44,206 nt of DNA, from the NCBI GenBank assembly GCA_035512995.1, contig DATKCY010000189.1:1-44206 (forward strand), in the 5' to 3' direction. Of the stretch, positions 25,159 to 33,862 are shown one piece after another. The notes below the pieces were generated by a model. That model searched no databases. It saw only the letters and a list, made by a program, of their open reading frames with translations, and was not told where the DNA came from. The position numbers were made by a program, and so were the translations under genes. The DNA comes from Thermohalobaculum sp035512995. Lineage in GTDB: Bacteria > Pseudomonadota > Alphaproteobacteria > Rhodobacterales > Rhodobacteraceae. Position 1 is the stretch's first letter; each line of letters opens with the position of its first letter.

Positions 25159-26610
25159 ATGACGGCGGCCCAGCCGCCGCTGTCGCAGCCCTGGGTGCTC
25201 TTCGCGGCCCTGCCCCTGGTCGTCTGGCTCGTGGATGCTGCGCCCGGCCATGCTTTCTTGACCGGCTGGGCGGTTGCCTTCGGCTACTTCACGACCGGCC
25301 TATACTGGATCGGCCACGCCTTCCTAGTCGATGCGGCGCGCTTCGCCTGGATGATGCCGTTCGCGGTGACCATCCTGCCGGCCTTTCTCGGCCTCTTCTG
25401 GGGTGCCGCCTTCTGGGCGGCGGCGCGTCGCTGGACGTCCCCTTGGACACGGGTCCTGGTGCTGGCCGGCTGGCTGACGCTGATCGAATACGCCCGCGCC
25501 AAGGTGCTGACGGGCTTCCCCTGGGCGCTGCCGGCCTATGCCTGGACGGAGACGCCGGTCGCGCAGGCGCTGGCCTGGATAGGGCCCTTCGGCCTGACGC
25601 TCGCGACGCTCGCGCTGGCGGCGCTGCCGGCGATCGGGCTCGCCGGCCGGGGCGTCGGCGGCCGGATCGCGGCGGCCGTGGCATTGTCGCTGCTGGCGGG
25701 GTTGTGGCTCGCGGGGGCGGAGCGTCTGGCGAAGCCGCCCCCCGCCGCCCCGGACGCGCCGGTGCTGCGCGTCGTCCAGCCAAATGCGACCCAGAAGCTC
25801 AAATGGCACCCCGACTGGGCGCCCGTCTTCTACCGCCGGCTGCTCGACGAGAGCGCGGCGCCGGCATCACCCTCGCTCGGCCCCCCGGACGCGGTCATCT
25901 GGCCGGAGACGGCGGTGCCGTTCCTGCCGGCCGAGGCGCCGGAGCGGCTGGCGGAGATCGCGGCGGCCGGCCAGGGGGCGCCGGTGATTCTCGGCGCGCT
26001 TCACCGGCAGGCGCCGGGCGGGCGGCTCTCCAACTCGCTGATGGTGCTCGCGGACGGCGCGATCAGCGCCCGCTACGACAAGCATCACCTGGTCCCCTTC
26101 GGCGAGTACCTGCCCTATCCGTGGCTCTTCGCGCCGCTCGGCTTCGAGAAGCTCGTGCCGGGGGCGGGCTTCGACCCGGGTCCGGGCCCGCGCGTGCTGG
26201 AGGCGCCCGGCCTGCCGCCGTTTTCCGCCCTCGTCTGCTACGAGATGATCTTTCCGGACGAGGTGGTGCCCGACAGCGCCCGGCCGGCCTGGCTGCTGCA
26301 GGTCACCAACGACGCCTGGTTCGGCGCCTGGGGCGGGCCGCAGCAGCACCTGGCGCAGGCGCGGGCGCGGGCGATCGAGCAGGGACTTCCGGTGGTCCGC
26401 GCCGCCAACACCGGCGTCTCGGCGCATATCGACGCCCACGGCCGGCTCCTCCAGACCCTCGGCCTCGACCGGCACGGCCGCCTCGACTTCCGCCTGGCGG
26501 CGCCGCTGCCGCCCACGCCCTATGTCCGCATGGGCGATTGGCCGGCGCTCGTCCTTGCGCTCGTCCTGGGAGTGTTTCCGCTGTCCCGCAGAATTGTCAC
26601 AGTTGAATGA
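25159..26610 (+). CDS. lnt: Apolipoprotein N-acyltransferase
   Basis: An inner-membrane enzyme that N-acylates the lipid-modified Cys of lipoproteins, the last maturation step. Several membrane segments fill the first 200 residues, then a nitrilase-like domain with catalytic Glu (VIWPETAVPFL), Lys (ARYDKHHLVPFGEYLP) and Cys (SALVCYEMIFPDEV), and a final membrane helix. From ATG 25159 the protein is 483 residues and begins inside the expected first helix. The frame upstream reads sensibly back to CTG 25072, which has GGAG six bases before it and would give 512 residues, closer to family length. No ATG, GTG or TTG lies between. The true start is therefore probably the CTG. Confidence 0.93.
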   Translation: MTAAQPPLSQPWVLFAALPLVVWLVDAAPGHAFLTGWAVAFGYFTTGLYWIGHAFLVDAARFAWMMPFAVTILPAFLGLFWGAAFWAAARRWTSPWTRVLVLAGWLTLIEYARAKVLTGFPWALPAYAWTETPVAQALAWIGPFGLTLATLALAALPAIGLAGRGVGGRIAAAVALSLLAGLWLAGAERLAKPPPAAPDAPVLRVVQPNATQKLKWHPDWAPVFYRRLLDESAAPASPSLGPPDAVIWPETAVPFLPAEAPERLAEIAAAGQGAPVILGALHRQAPGGRLSNSLMVLADGAISARYDKHHLVPFGEYLPYPWLFAPLGFEKLVPGAGFDPGPGPRVLEAPGLPPFSALVCYEMIFPDEVVPDSARPAWLLQVTNDAWFGAWGGPQQHLAQARARAIEQGLPVVRAANTGVSAHIDAHGRLLQTLGLDRHGRLDFRLAAPLPPTPYVRMGDWPALVLALVLGVFPLSRRIVTVE

Positions 26611-26778
26611 CGGAGTGTCGCAGCGCGGTTAAGCAGCGCCCTCGAGGAGAACATTCGAGGCACGCGGGAGGGCTGAACCGTCTGGCCTCCGAGTGCGTTT
26701 AGCGTCCTGAGGGCATGAGCTTCTGCCGCGCTCCGGCGCGGCGTTGCGTTCCTGCCCACGCTGACGGAACCGTTGCGC

Positions 26779-27186
26779 ATGATCAAGACCGCCGACGACA
26801 TCGACGCTCACATCGGCAGCCGCGTGCGCTTGCGCCGGCTGACCTCCGGGATCAGCCAGGAGCAGCTGGGCGCCGCGCTCGGCGTGACGTTCCAGCAGGT
26901 GCAGAAGTACGAGAAGGGCACGAATCGGATCGGCGCGGGCCGTCTCTACCGGATCAGCCGGATCCTCGGTGTGCCGGTGTCCTGGTTCTACGAAGGCCTC
27001 TGCCAGACCAACGGCGCTAGCCACGTCGGGGTCGCGGCCGATCGCAACGGCGCCGAGATCACCGACTTCATCTCGACGCCCGAGGGCTATGCGCTGAACC
27101 GCGCCTTCAGCCGCATCGAGCACGGCGCCACCCGGCGCCGGCTCGTCGACCTGGTGCGCACCATCGCCGAGGCCGACGGCCGCTGA
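26779..27186 (+). CDS. XRE-family helix-turn-helix regulator upstream of metK
   Basis: A 135-residue regulator. The N-terminal HTH (about 12-68) reads GSRVRLRRLTSGISQEQLGAALGVTFQQVQKYEKGTNRI, typical of the Cro/CI fold. A short helical C-terminal part ends RRRLVDLVRTIAEADGR and resembles the same protein group found beside metK in other alphaproteobacteria. Start ATG 26779 is preferred to TTG 26773. It lies between lnt and metK in the same direction; the gap to metK is 99 bp, with a TTGACG near its start that may be a metK promoter. A role in sensing S-adenosylmethionine or controlling metK is inference from position. Confidence 0.9.
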   Translation: MIKTADDIDAHIGSRVRLRRLTSGISQEQLGAALGVTFQQVQKYEKGTNRIGAGRLYRISRILGVPVSWFYEGLCQTNGASHVGVAADRNGAEITDFISTPEGYALNRAFSRIEHGATRRRLVDLVRTIAEADGR

Positions 27187-27285
27187 TCGCCGCTGCTTGA
27201 CGCTCAACCGCCCGCGTGCCAAATGGGCGGCCCGCGCCGCTTCGGGGAAGGCGGCGCCATCACCGTCCACGGAGGCGCCGGGTCG

Positions 27286-28446
27286 ATGGACCGCAAGCAC
27301 CACCTCTTCACCTCCGAATCCGTCTCGGAGGGGCATCCGGACAAGGTCTGCGACCAGATCTCCGACGCCGTGGTCGACATGATCATCGGTCGCGAGCCCG
27401 AGGCGCGCGTCGCGGTCGAGACCGCGGCCACGACCAACAAGGTCGTGCTGATGGGCGAGGTCAAGATCTCCGAGGAGAACGCGTTCGAGCCTGACGAGCT
27501 CTGCGAGGTCGCGCGCGGCGTCATTCGCGACATCGGCTACATGCAGAAGGGCTTCCACTTCGGCACCTGCTCGATCGACTCCTATGTCCACGAGCAGTCG
27601 TCCGACATCGGCCAGGGCGTCGACAACGAGGGAGCGGGCGACCAGGGGATCATGTTCGGCTTCGCGACCGACGAGACGCCCGAGATGATGCCGGCGCCGA
27701 TCCTCTACGCCCACAAGATCCTGCGCCTGATGGCCGAGGCGCGCCATGCCGGGCGGGAGCCGGCGCTCGGCCCCGACGCGAAGAGCCAGGTGACGGTCGA
27801 GTACCGCGACGGCAAGCCGGTCGGCGCCGACACGATCGTCGTCTCGACCCAGCACCTCGACGGCGACATGACTTCGGACGACGTGCGCGCCGTGGTCGAG
27901 CCTTACGTGCGCGAGGCGCTGCCCGACGGCTGGATCAGGAACTCGACCAAGTGGCACGTGAACCCGACCGGGCGCTTCGTCATCGGTGGTCCCGACGGCG
28001 ACGCGGGGCTGACGGGCCGCAAGATCATCGTCGACACCTATGGCGGCGCGGCGCCCCACGGCGGCGGCGCCTTCTCGGGCAAGGACCCGACCAAGGTCGA
28101 CCGCTCGGCCGCCTACGCCGCGCGCTACGTCGCCAAGAACATCGTCGCCGCGGGCCTCGCCAGGCGCTGCACGATCCAGCTCGCCTACGCGATCGGGATC
28201 GCCGAGCCGCTGGCGATCTACGTCGACACGCACGGCACCGGCGAGGTGCCGCCCGAGAAGATCGAGAAGGCGATCCGCAACGAGGTCGACCTGACCCCGC
28301 GCGGCATCCGCGTGCGCCTCGGCCTCGACCGGCCGATCTATCGCAAGACCGCCGCCTACGGCCACTTCGGCCGCGAGCCGGAGCCCGATGGCTGCTTCAG
28401 TTGGGAAAGGACGGACCTGGCGGACGCGCTGAAGGGTGCCGTCTAG
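27286..28446 (+). CDS. metK: S-adenosylmethionine synthetase
   Basis: A 386-residue enzyme making S-adenosylmethionine from methionine and ATP. Signatures: FTSESVSEGHPDKVCDQISD (N-terminal), GAGDQGIMFGFATDETPEMMP (the GAGDQG loop) and GGGAFSGKDPTKVDRSAAY (P-loop-like). ATG 27286 is preceded by GGAGG at 27271-27275, a spacing of ten. The product feeds MiaB and TrmB encoded nearby, and the methylthioadenosine by-product is handled by MtnP. I did not recognise a SAM-binding riboswitch in the 99-bp leader. Confidence 0.98.
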   Translation: MDRKHHLFTSESVSEGHPDKVCDQISDAVVDMIIGREPEARVAVETAATTNKVVLMGEVKISEENAFEPDELCEVARGVIRDIGYMQKGFHFGTCSIDSYVHEQSSDIGQGVDNEGAGDQGIMFGFATDETPEMMPAPILYAHKILRLMAEARHAGREPALGPDAKSQVTVEYRDGKPVGADTIVVSTQHLDGDMTSDDVRAVVEPYVREALPDGWIRNSTKWHVNPTGRFVIGGPDGDAGLTGRKIIVDTYGGAAPHGGGAFSGKDPTKVDRSAAYAARYVAKNIVAAGLARRCTIQLAYAIGIAEPLAIYVDTHGTGEVPPEKIEKAIRNEVDLTPRGIRVRLGLDRPIYRKTAAYGHFGREPEPDGCFSWERTDLADALKGAV

Positions 28447-28511
28447 TCGGAACGGCTGACGCGCGGCAACGAGCCGTCCGGCCTTCTCCCGCGCGGATAC
28501 GAGGCACGCAA

Positions 28512-29243
28512 ATGGGGAGGAGGCGGGCGGGCGATCGCCCTTGGCGCAACCTCTACGGCCGTCGGCAGGGCAAGAAGCTCAGGCCGGGCCAGCAGCGGCT
28601 GATCGAGACGCGGCTGGAGGCGCTCGCGCCGCCGGGCGTCTCGTGGGAGGAGAATCCGGAGCGCCGGCCGATCGAACTCGGCGCGCTCTTCCCCGAAGCT
28701 CGCGAGGTCTGGATCGAGATCGGCTTCGGCGGCGGCGAGCACCTGCTCGCGATTGCGGAGGCCCATCCCGAGGTGGGCCTGATCGGCTGCGAGCCCTTCG
28801 TCTCCGGCGTCGCCAAGCTGATCAGCGCGATCGAGCGTGCGGGGCTGCGCCGGAACCTGCGCATCCATGCCGGCGATGCGCGCGACCTGCTCGACGTGCT
28901 GCCGGACGCTTCGGTCGGGCGGGTCTATCTCAACTATCCCGATCCGTGGCCGAAGGCGCGCCACCACAAGCGGCGCTTTGTCAGTGACCAGAACCTCGCG
29001 GAGCTATCCCGCGTGATGCGTCCGGGCGCGGAGCTCCGCCTTGCGACCGACATCCCCGACTATGCCCGCCACAGCCTCGAGGCGATCGCGCGTGCCCCTC
29101 GTCTCGACTGGACTGCCGAGCGTCCCGCGGACTGGCGGCAGCCATGGCCGGGCTGGCCCGGCACGCGCTACGAGGCCAAGGCGCTCCGCGAGGGGCGGAC
29201 GCCGCACTACTTGCGCTTCGTGCGAACGACTGATTTTTTATAG
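28512..29243 (+). CDS. trmB: tRNA (guanine-N7-)-methyltransferase
   Basis: A 243-residue SAM-dependent enzyme that methylates G46 of tRNA. The SAM loop is VWIEIGFGGGEHL, the CEPF motif lies in LIGCEPFVSGVAKLI, and the catalytic NYPDPWPKARHHKRRF and LATDIPDYA are intact. The first 20 residues are strongly basic. It begins 65 bp after metK, the usual alphaproteobacterial order, and ends in an AT-rich run (TTTTTTATAG and following bases) unlike its surroundings. Confidence 0.96.
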   Translation: MGRRRAGDRPWRNLYGRRQGKKLRPGQQRLIETRLEALAPPGVSWEENPERRPIELGALFPEAREVWIEIGFGGGEHLLAIAEAHPEVGLIGCEPFVSGVAKLISAIERAGLRRNLRIHAGDARDLLDVLPDASVGRVYLNYPDPWPKARHHKRRFVSDQNLAELSRVMRPGAELRLATDIPDYARHSLEAIARAPRLDWTAERPADWRQPWPGWPGTRYEAKALREGRTPHYLRFVRTTDFL

Positions 29244-29581
29244 TAAATAAGGAAATAAGGCCGGAATTGGACGGCTGCTGCCTCAACCGCGCCAAGAAGT
29301 TTCGTATTGTGGCTCGCGTGGTTGGCCGCAGCCGGCAACGGCCTGGTCAGCCGCTGGCGCGCCCGGGCGGGGGGAGCACTGGGGGACGTTCGGCGCCGCG
29401 CCAACGCTTATCACACGTGCTGCTTGATGCGTACCGGCCCCGGAGCCCTCGAGAGGGTTCCGGGGCCGCTGCCTTTGCGGCCGCGCCGCCCGCCGGACCC
29501 CGCCCGCTCCGCCGTCCGGGCGGGGTGGACGCGGGCGTGGGCCGGGCGCTATATCCGGCCCTCCGCCCGCAGCCGGACCGC
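29244..29581. other. Gene-free 338-bp gap between trmB and aroA
   Basis: No supported coding frame. It begins with an AT-rich run (29228-29265), then GC-rich sequence, then a strong hairpin at 29436-29467 followed by TGCCTTTG. Room exists for a small RNA of about 150 bases ending at the hairpin, but I recognise no known RNA family. It may instead be the end of the metK-trmB transcript plus the aroA leader. Confidence 0.5.
29436..29467 (+). terminator. Near-perfect 32-base hairpin upstream of aroA
   Basis: GGCCCCGGA at the left and TCCGGGGCC at the right enclose CCCT/AGGG, with one G-T wobble, giving about a 14-bp stem with loop CGAG. It is followed by GCTGCCTTTG, a weak T-run in this GC-rich genome. 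Best guess: intrinsic terminator for trmB or an unseen small transcript. Confidence 0.55.
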
Positions 29582-30934
29582 ATGGCACCGATGTCGTCCA
29601 ACCCGCAGCCGCAACCCGTCCGCGCGCTCAGATCCCGCGGCCTCGCGGGGCGGGCGGTCGTGCCCGGCGACAAGTCGGTGTCGCACCGGGCGCTGATCCT
29701 CGGCGCGCTGACCGTCGGCCCGACGCGCATCACGGGGCTGCTCGAGGGCGAGGACGTGCTCGCGACGGCGGCCGCGATGCGCGCCTTCGGGGCCGAGGTC
29801 GAGCGCACCGGCCCCGGCGCCTGGACGGTGCACGGCGTCGGCGTCGGCGGGTTCGGCGAGCCCGAGTACGTGATCGACTGCGGCAATGCGGGCACCGGCG
29901 TGCGCCTCGTCATGGGCGCGATGGCGACGACCGCGGTCACCGCCACCTTCACCGGCGACGCCTCGCTGAGACGCAGGCCGATGGGCCGCATCCTGGACCC
30001 GCTCGCGCTCTTCGGCGCTCGGGCGACCGGGCGCGCCGGCGGGCTTCTGCCGCTGACGCTGACCGGCGCGGCCGAGCCGGTGCCGGTCGAGTACCGGCTT
30101 CCGGTCGCCTCGGCGCAGGTGAAGTCGGCGGTGCTGCTCGCCGGGCTCAACGCGCCGGGCGAGACCGTGGTGATCGAGCCCGTCGCGACCCGCGACCACA
30201 CCGAGCGGATGCTCGCGGCCTTCGGCGCCAGGATCGCGGTCGAGGAGGGGGCGGACGGCGCCCGCACGATCCGCCTGTCCGGCCAGCCCGAGCTCGAGCC
30301 GCAGGCGATCGCGGTGCCGCGCGACCCGTCCTCGGCGGCTTTCCCGATCGCAGCCGCCCTGATCGCGGAGGGCTCGCAGGTCACGGTTCCCGGCGTCGCG
30401 CTCAACCCGACCCGCGACGGCCTGATCCGCACGCTCCGCGAGATGGGCGCCGACATCGCGCTCGAGAACCCGCGCGAGGAGGGTGGGGAGCCTGTGGCCG
30501 ACCTCCACGTCCGCGCCTCCCGTCTCCAGGGCGTCACCGTGCCGCCGGAGCGCGCGCCGTCGATGATCGACGAGTACCCGGTGCTCGCCTGCCTCGCCGC
30601 CTTCGCCGAGGGCGACACGGTCATGCGCGGCCTCGACGAGCTGCGCGTGAAGGAGAGCGACCGCATTGCCGCCACCGTCGCGGGCCTCCGCGCCAACGGC
30701 GTCGAGGTGAAGGAGGAGGAGGACGGCATGGTCGTTCACGGCTCCGGCCGCGTTCCCGGCGGCGGCACGGTCGCGACCCATCTCGACCACCGCATGGCGA
30801 TGAGCTTTCTGGTCCTCGGCCTCGGCGCGGACGAGCCGGTGACGGTGGACGATGCCGCCCCGATCGCGACGAGCTTCCCGGCCTTCCTGCCGTTGCTGCG
30901 CTCGCTCGGCGCCCGGCTGGAGGACGCCCGATGA
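29582..30934 (+). CDS. aroA: 3-phosphoshikimate 1-carboxyvinyltransferase (EPSP synthase)
   Basis: A 450-residue enzyme joining shikimate 3-phosphate and phosphoenolpyruvate in aromatic amino-acid synthesis. Seen: VVPGDKSVSHRALILGAL (substrate lysine), CGNAGTGVRLVMGAM, SLRRRPMGRILDPL, DEYPVLACLAAFAEG and LRVKESDRI. The CGNAGT sequence has Ala in the usual glycine position near the glyphosate site, a feature of class II, low-sensitivity enzymes. ATG 29591 is an alternative start three codons in. It overlaps the following GFA gene by four bases. Confidence 0.97.
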   Translation: MAPMSSNPQPQPVRALRSRGLAGRAVVPGDKSVSHRALILGALTVGPTRITGLLEGEDVLATAAAMRAFGAEVERTGPGAWTVHGVGVGGFGEPEYVIDCGNAGTGVRLVMGAMATTAVTATFTGDASLRRRPMGRILDPLALFGARATGRAGGLLPLTLTGAAEPVPVEYRLPVASAQVKSAVLLAGLNAPGETVVIEPVATRDHTERMLAAFGARIAVEEGADGARTIRLSGQPELEPQAIAVPRDPSSAAFPIAAALIAEGSQVTVPGVALNPTRDGLIRTLREMGADIALENPREEGGEPVADLHVRASRLQGVTVPPERAPSMIDEYPVLACLAAFAEGDTVMRGLDELRVKESDRIAATVAGLRANGVEVKEEEDGMVVHGSGRVPGGGTVATHLDHRMAMSFLVLGLGADEPVTVDDAAPIATSFPAFLPLLRSLGARLEDAR

Positions 30935-31356
30935 CCGGCCACACCGGCGGCTGCGCCTGCGGCGCCGTGCGATACCGCGTCGCCGGCCCGCTCAGGCCGG
31001 TCATCGCCTGCCATTGCACCGAATGCCGGCGCATGAGCGGCCACTACGCGGCCGCGACCGCCTGCCGGCGCGAGTGCCTGCGCCTCGAGGCGGCCGCATC
31101 CCTTCGCTGGTGGTCGTCATCCGCCGATCACCGCCGCGGCTTCTGCGCCGAGTGCGGCTCGCTCCTGTTCTGGGAGCGGGAGGGAACCGCGGGCACGTCG
31201 ATCTTCGCCGGCACGCTCGACCAGCCGACGGGCCTCACGCTGGCCGGACACATCTACACCGCCGAGAAGGGCGACTACTACGAGATCGCCGATGGCCTGC
31301 CGCAGGCGGAGCGGCGCGACCCGACCCTCACGACGCAGATGGGAGAAGGCGGATGA
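30931..31356 (+). CDS. GFA/CENP-V family zinc-binding protein
   Basis: A 141-residue protein of the glutathione-dependent formaldehyde-activating (GFA) family. Zinc ligands are seen in GGCACGAVRY, ACHCTECRRMSG and GFCAECGSLLFW. Similar small proteins are often annotated as S-(hydroxymethyl)glutathione synthase, but most have no proven activity. ATGA overlaps at both ends couple it tightly to aroA upstream and cmk downstream, an unusual guest inside an otherwise standard aroA-cmk-rpsA order. Confidence 0.9.
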   Translation: MTGHTGGCACGAVRYRVAGPLRPVIACHCTECRRMSGHYAAATACRRECLRLEAAASLRWWSSSADHRRGFCAECGSLLFWEREGTAGTSIFAGTLDQPTGLTLAGHIYTAEKGDYYEIADGLPQAERRDPTLTTQMGEGG

Positions 31357-31991
31357 GGTTCGTCATTGCGCTCGACGGGCCGGCGGCCGCCGGCAAGGGG
31401 ACGGTCGCGCGCGCGCTCGCCGCGACCTTCGGCTTCGCCTATCTCGACACCGGCACGCTCTACCGGGCCGTCGGACTGAAGACGCTCGAGGCCGGCGGCA
31501 GCCCGTTGGAGGCGGACGCGGCCGAGCTGGCGCGGACGCTGAGGACCGCGGAGCTCGACGCGCCGGGGCTCCGTACGGCCACGGTCGCCGAGGCCGCCTC
31601 GAAGGTCGCGGCGATGCCGGCGGTCCGGGCGGCGCTGGTAGAGTTCCAGCGGGACTTCGCGCGCCGCGACGGCGGGGCGGTGCTCGACGGGCGCGACATC
31701 GGCACCGTGATCTGCCCCGACGCGGACGTGAAGCTGTTCGTGACCGCGAGCGCGGAAGAGCGCGCCCGCCGCCGCCATGCCGAGCTCGTGGCCGCGGGCG
31801 ACGAGACGCCCTACGAGCGGGTGCTCGACGAGGTGCGCGCCCGCGACGAGCGCGACGCCGGCCGCGCCGAGGCGCCCCTCGCCCGCGCCCGCGACGCGCA
31901 CTTGCTGGACACGACGGAATTGTCTATAGACGCGGCCGTCGCACGGGCGGCGGAGATCGTCGGCAAGGCCCTCGACCGGAAACGCGGATAG
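31353..31991 (+). CDS. cmk: Cytidylate kinase
   Basis: A 212-residue kinase phosphorylating CMP and dCMP. The P-loop is ALDGPAAAGKGTVA, with YLDTGTLYRAVG, the DGRDIGTVICPDADVKLFVTAS core and the RRRHAEL LID region present. It begins inside the stop codon of the GFA gene with GGGAGAAGGCGG upstream. Cmk-rpsA adjacency is conserved widely; the 130-bp gap before rpsA has its own leader. Confidence 0.97.
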   Translation: MRFVIALDGPAAAGKGTVARALAATFGFAYLDTGTLYRAVGLKTLEAGGSPLEADAAELARTLRTAELDAPGLRTATVAEAASKVAAMPAVRAALVEFQRDFARRDGGAVLDGRDIGTVICPDADVKLFVTASAEERARRRHAELVAAGDETPYERVLDEVRARDERDAGRAEAPLARARDAHLLDTTELSIDAAVARAAEIVGKALDRKRG

Positions 31992-32121
31992 CGTCCGGCG
32001 GGGATCGGCTTTTCCGGCACCTCCGTCCCGCGGCAATCGAGCACCGACAAGACCGCCGGAGACAACCGGTCGGCCGGAATAGCCGCCTCGGACCAAGAGG
32101 CTTGATCCTTTAGGAGAACGC

Positions 32122-33819
32122 ATGGCCGCTCAGGCATCAATGGAAGAATTCGAAGCTCTGCTGGACGAGAGCTTCGCCAGAGTGACCCCGGAGGAGGGGT
32201 CGGTCGTCAAGGGCACCGTGATCGCGATCGAGAACGGGCAGGCGATCATCGACGTCGGCTTCAAGGTCGAGGGCCGGGTCGACCTCAAGGAATTCGCGGC
32301 GCCCGGCAAGGCGGCCGAGCTCAGCGTCGGCGACGAGGTCGAGGTCTTCCTCGACCGGGTCGAGAACGCCCGCGGCGAGGCCGCGATCAGCCGCGACCGC
32401 GCCCGGCGCGAGGAGGCGTGGGACCGCCTCGAGAGCGCCTACGAGGACGAGGGCCGCGTCGAGGGCGCGATCTTCGGCCGCGTCAAGGGCGGCTTCACCG
32501 TCGATCTCGGCGGCGCCGTCGCGTTCCTGCCGGGCAGCCAGATCGACGTGCGGCCCGTGCGCGACGTCGGGCCGCTCATGGGCGTGCCGCAGCCGTTTCA
32601 GATCCTGAAGATGGACCGCAGGTGCGGCAACATCGTGGTCTCGCGCCGCGCCGTGCTCGAGGAGAGCCGCGCCGAGCAGCGGGCCGAGATTGTCGCCAAG
32701 CTCACGGAAGGCGACACCGTCGACGGCGTGGTCAAGAACGTCACCGACTACGGCGCGTTCGTCGATCTCGGCGGCGTCGACGGCCTGCTGCACGTGACCG
32801 ACATGGCCTGGCGCCGGGTCGGTCACCCGTCCGAGGTCGTCTCGATCGGCGAGACGATCAAGGTGCAGGTCATCAAGGTCAACAAGGACACGCAGCGCAT
32901 CTCGCTCGGCATGAAGCAGCTTCAGGCCGATCCGTGGGAGAGCGTCGAGGCCAAGTACCCGGTCGGCACCACCTTCACCGGCCGCGTGACCAACATCACC
33001 GACTACGGCGCCTTCGTCGAGCTCGAGCCCGGCGTCGAGGGCCTGGTCCACGTCTCCGAGATGAGCTGGACCAAGAAGAACATCCACCCGGGCAAGATCG
33101 TCTCGACCAGCCAGGAGGTCGAGGTGATGGTGCTGGACGTGGACCCGGTGAAGCGGCGCGTGTCGCTGGGCCTCAAGCAGACCCAGGGCAACCCGTGGGA
33201 GAACTTCGCGGCCAGCCACCCAGCCGGTACCGAGGTCGAGGGCGAGGTCAAGAACATCACCGAGTTCGGTCTGTTCGTCGGCCTCGAGGGCGAAATCGAC
33301 GGCATGGTCCATCTCTCCGACCTCGACTGGGACCGCCCGGGCGAGCAGGTGATCCAGGAGTTCTCGAAGGGCGACATGGTCCGCGCCAAGGTGCTGGACG
33401 TCGACGTCGATAAGGAGCGGATCTCGCTCGGCATGAAGCAGCTCGAGGGCGACCCGTTCACCGAGGCGACCCAAGGCGTCCGCCGCGGTCAGGTCGTGAC
33501 CGTCAATGTGACCGCGGTCGAGGACGGCGGCATCGAGGTCGAGCACGAGGGCATGAAGGCTTTCATCCGCCGCTCGGACCTCAGCCGCGACCGCTCCGAG
33601 CAGCGGCCCGACCGCTTCTCGGTCGGCCAGCGGATCGACGCCAAGGTCACCTCGATCGACAAGGCGGCGCGGCGTCTCGGCCTGTCGATCAAGGCCCGCG
33701 AGATCGAGGAGGAGAAGGCGGCGGTCGAGCAGTACGGCTCGTCCGACTCCGGTGCCTCGCTCGGCGACATCCTCGGCGCGGCTCTGAAGAGCCAGACCGG
33801 GGATGCGGACGAGAAGTGA
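32122..33819 (+). CDS. rpsA: 30S ribosomal protein S1
   Basis: A 565-residue protein with six S1 RNA-binding repeats starting near residues 20, 113, 198, 286, 373 and 456; repeats 3-5 are the most alike (VKNVTDYGAFVDLGGVDGLLHV, split by small changes). It binds mRNA on the 30S subunit and helps start translation. The start has a strong AGGAG five bases upstream. The last repeat (about 456) is more divergent, as usual. Six repeats match the Gram-negative form. Confidence 0.98.
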   Translation: MAAQASMEEFEALLDESFARVTPEEGSVVKGTVIAIENGQAIIDVGFKVEGRVDLKEFAAPGKAAELSVGDEVEVFLDRVENARGEAAISRDRARREEAWDRLESAYEDEGRVEGAIFGRVKGGFTVDLGGAVAFLPGSQIDVRPVRDVGPLMGVPQPFQILKMDRRCGNIVVSRRAVLEESRAEQRAEIVAKLTEGDTVDGVVKNVTDYGAFVDLGGVDGLLHVTDMAWRRVGHPSEVVSIGETIKVQVIKVNKDTQRISLGMKQLQADPWESVEAKYPVGTTFTGRVTNITDYGAFVELEPGVEGLVHVSEMSWTKKNIHPGKIVSTSQEVEVMVLDVDPVKRRVSLGLKQTQGNPWENFAASHPAGTEVEGEVKNITEFGLFVGLEGEIDGMVHLSDLDWDRPGEQVIQEFSKGDMVRAKVLDVDVDKERISLGMKQLEGDPFTEATQGVRRGQVVTVNVTAVEDGGIEVEHEGMKAFIRRSDLSRDRSEQRPDRFSVGQRIDAKVTSIDKAARRLGLSIKAREIEEEKAAVEQYGSSDSGASLGDILGAALKSQTGDADEK

Positions 33820-33862
33820 TCGCGGCCGCAGCGGTCCCGTCGCCGTGACCGCCACGAGCGAC

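Noticed and set aside
27187..27285. A SAM/SAH-type riboswitch before metK
   Set aside because: The conserved ribosome-site-containing pattern of that class was not recognisable; the GGAGG here is an ordinary ribosome site. A covariance search would settle it.
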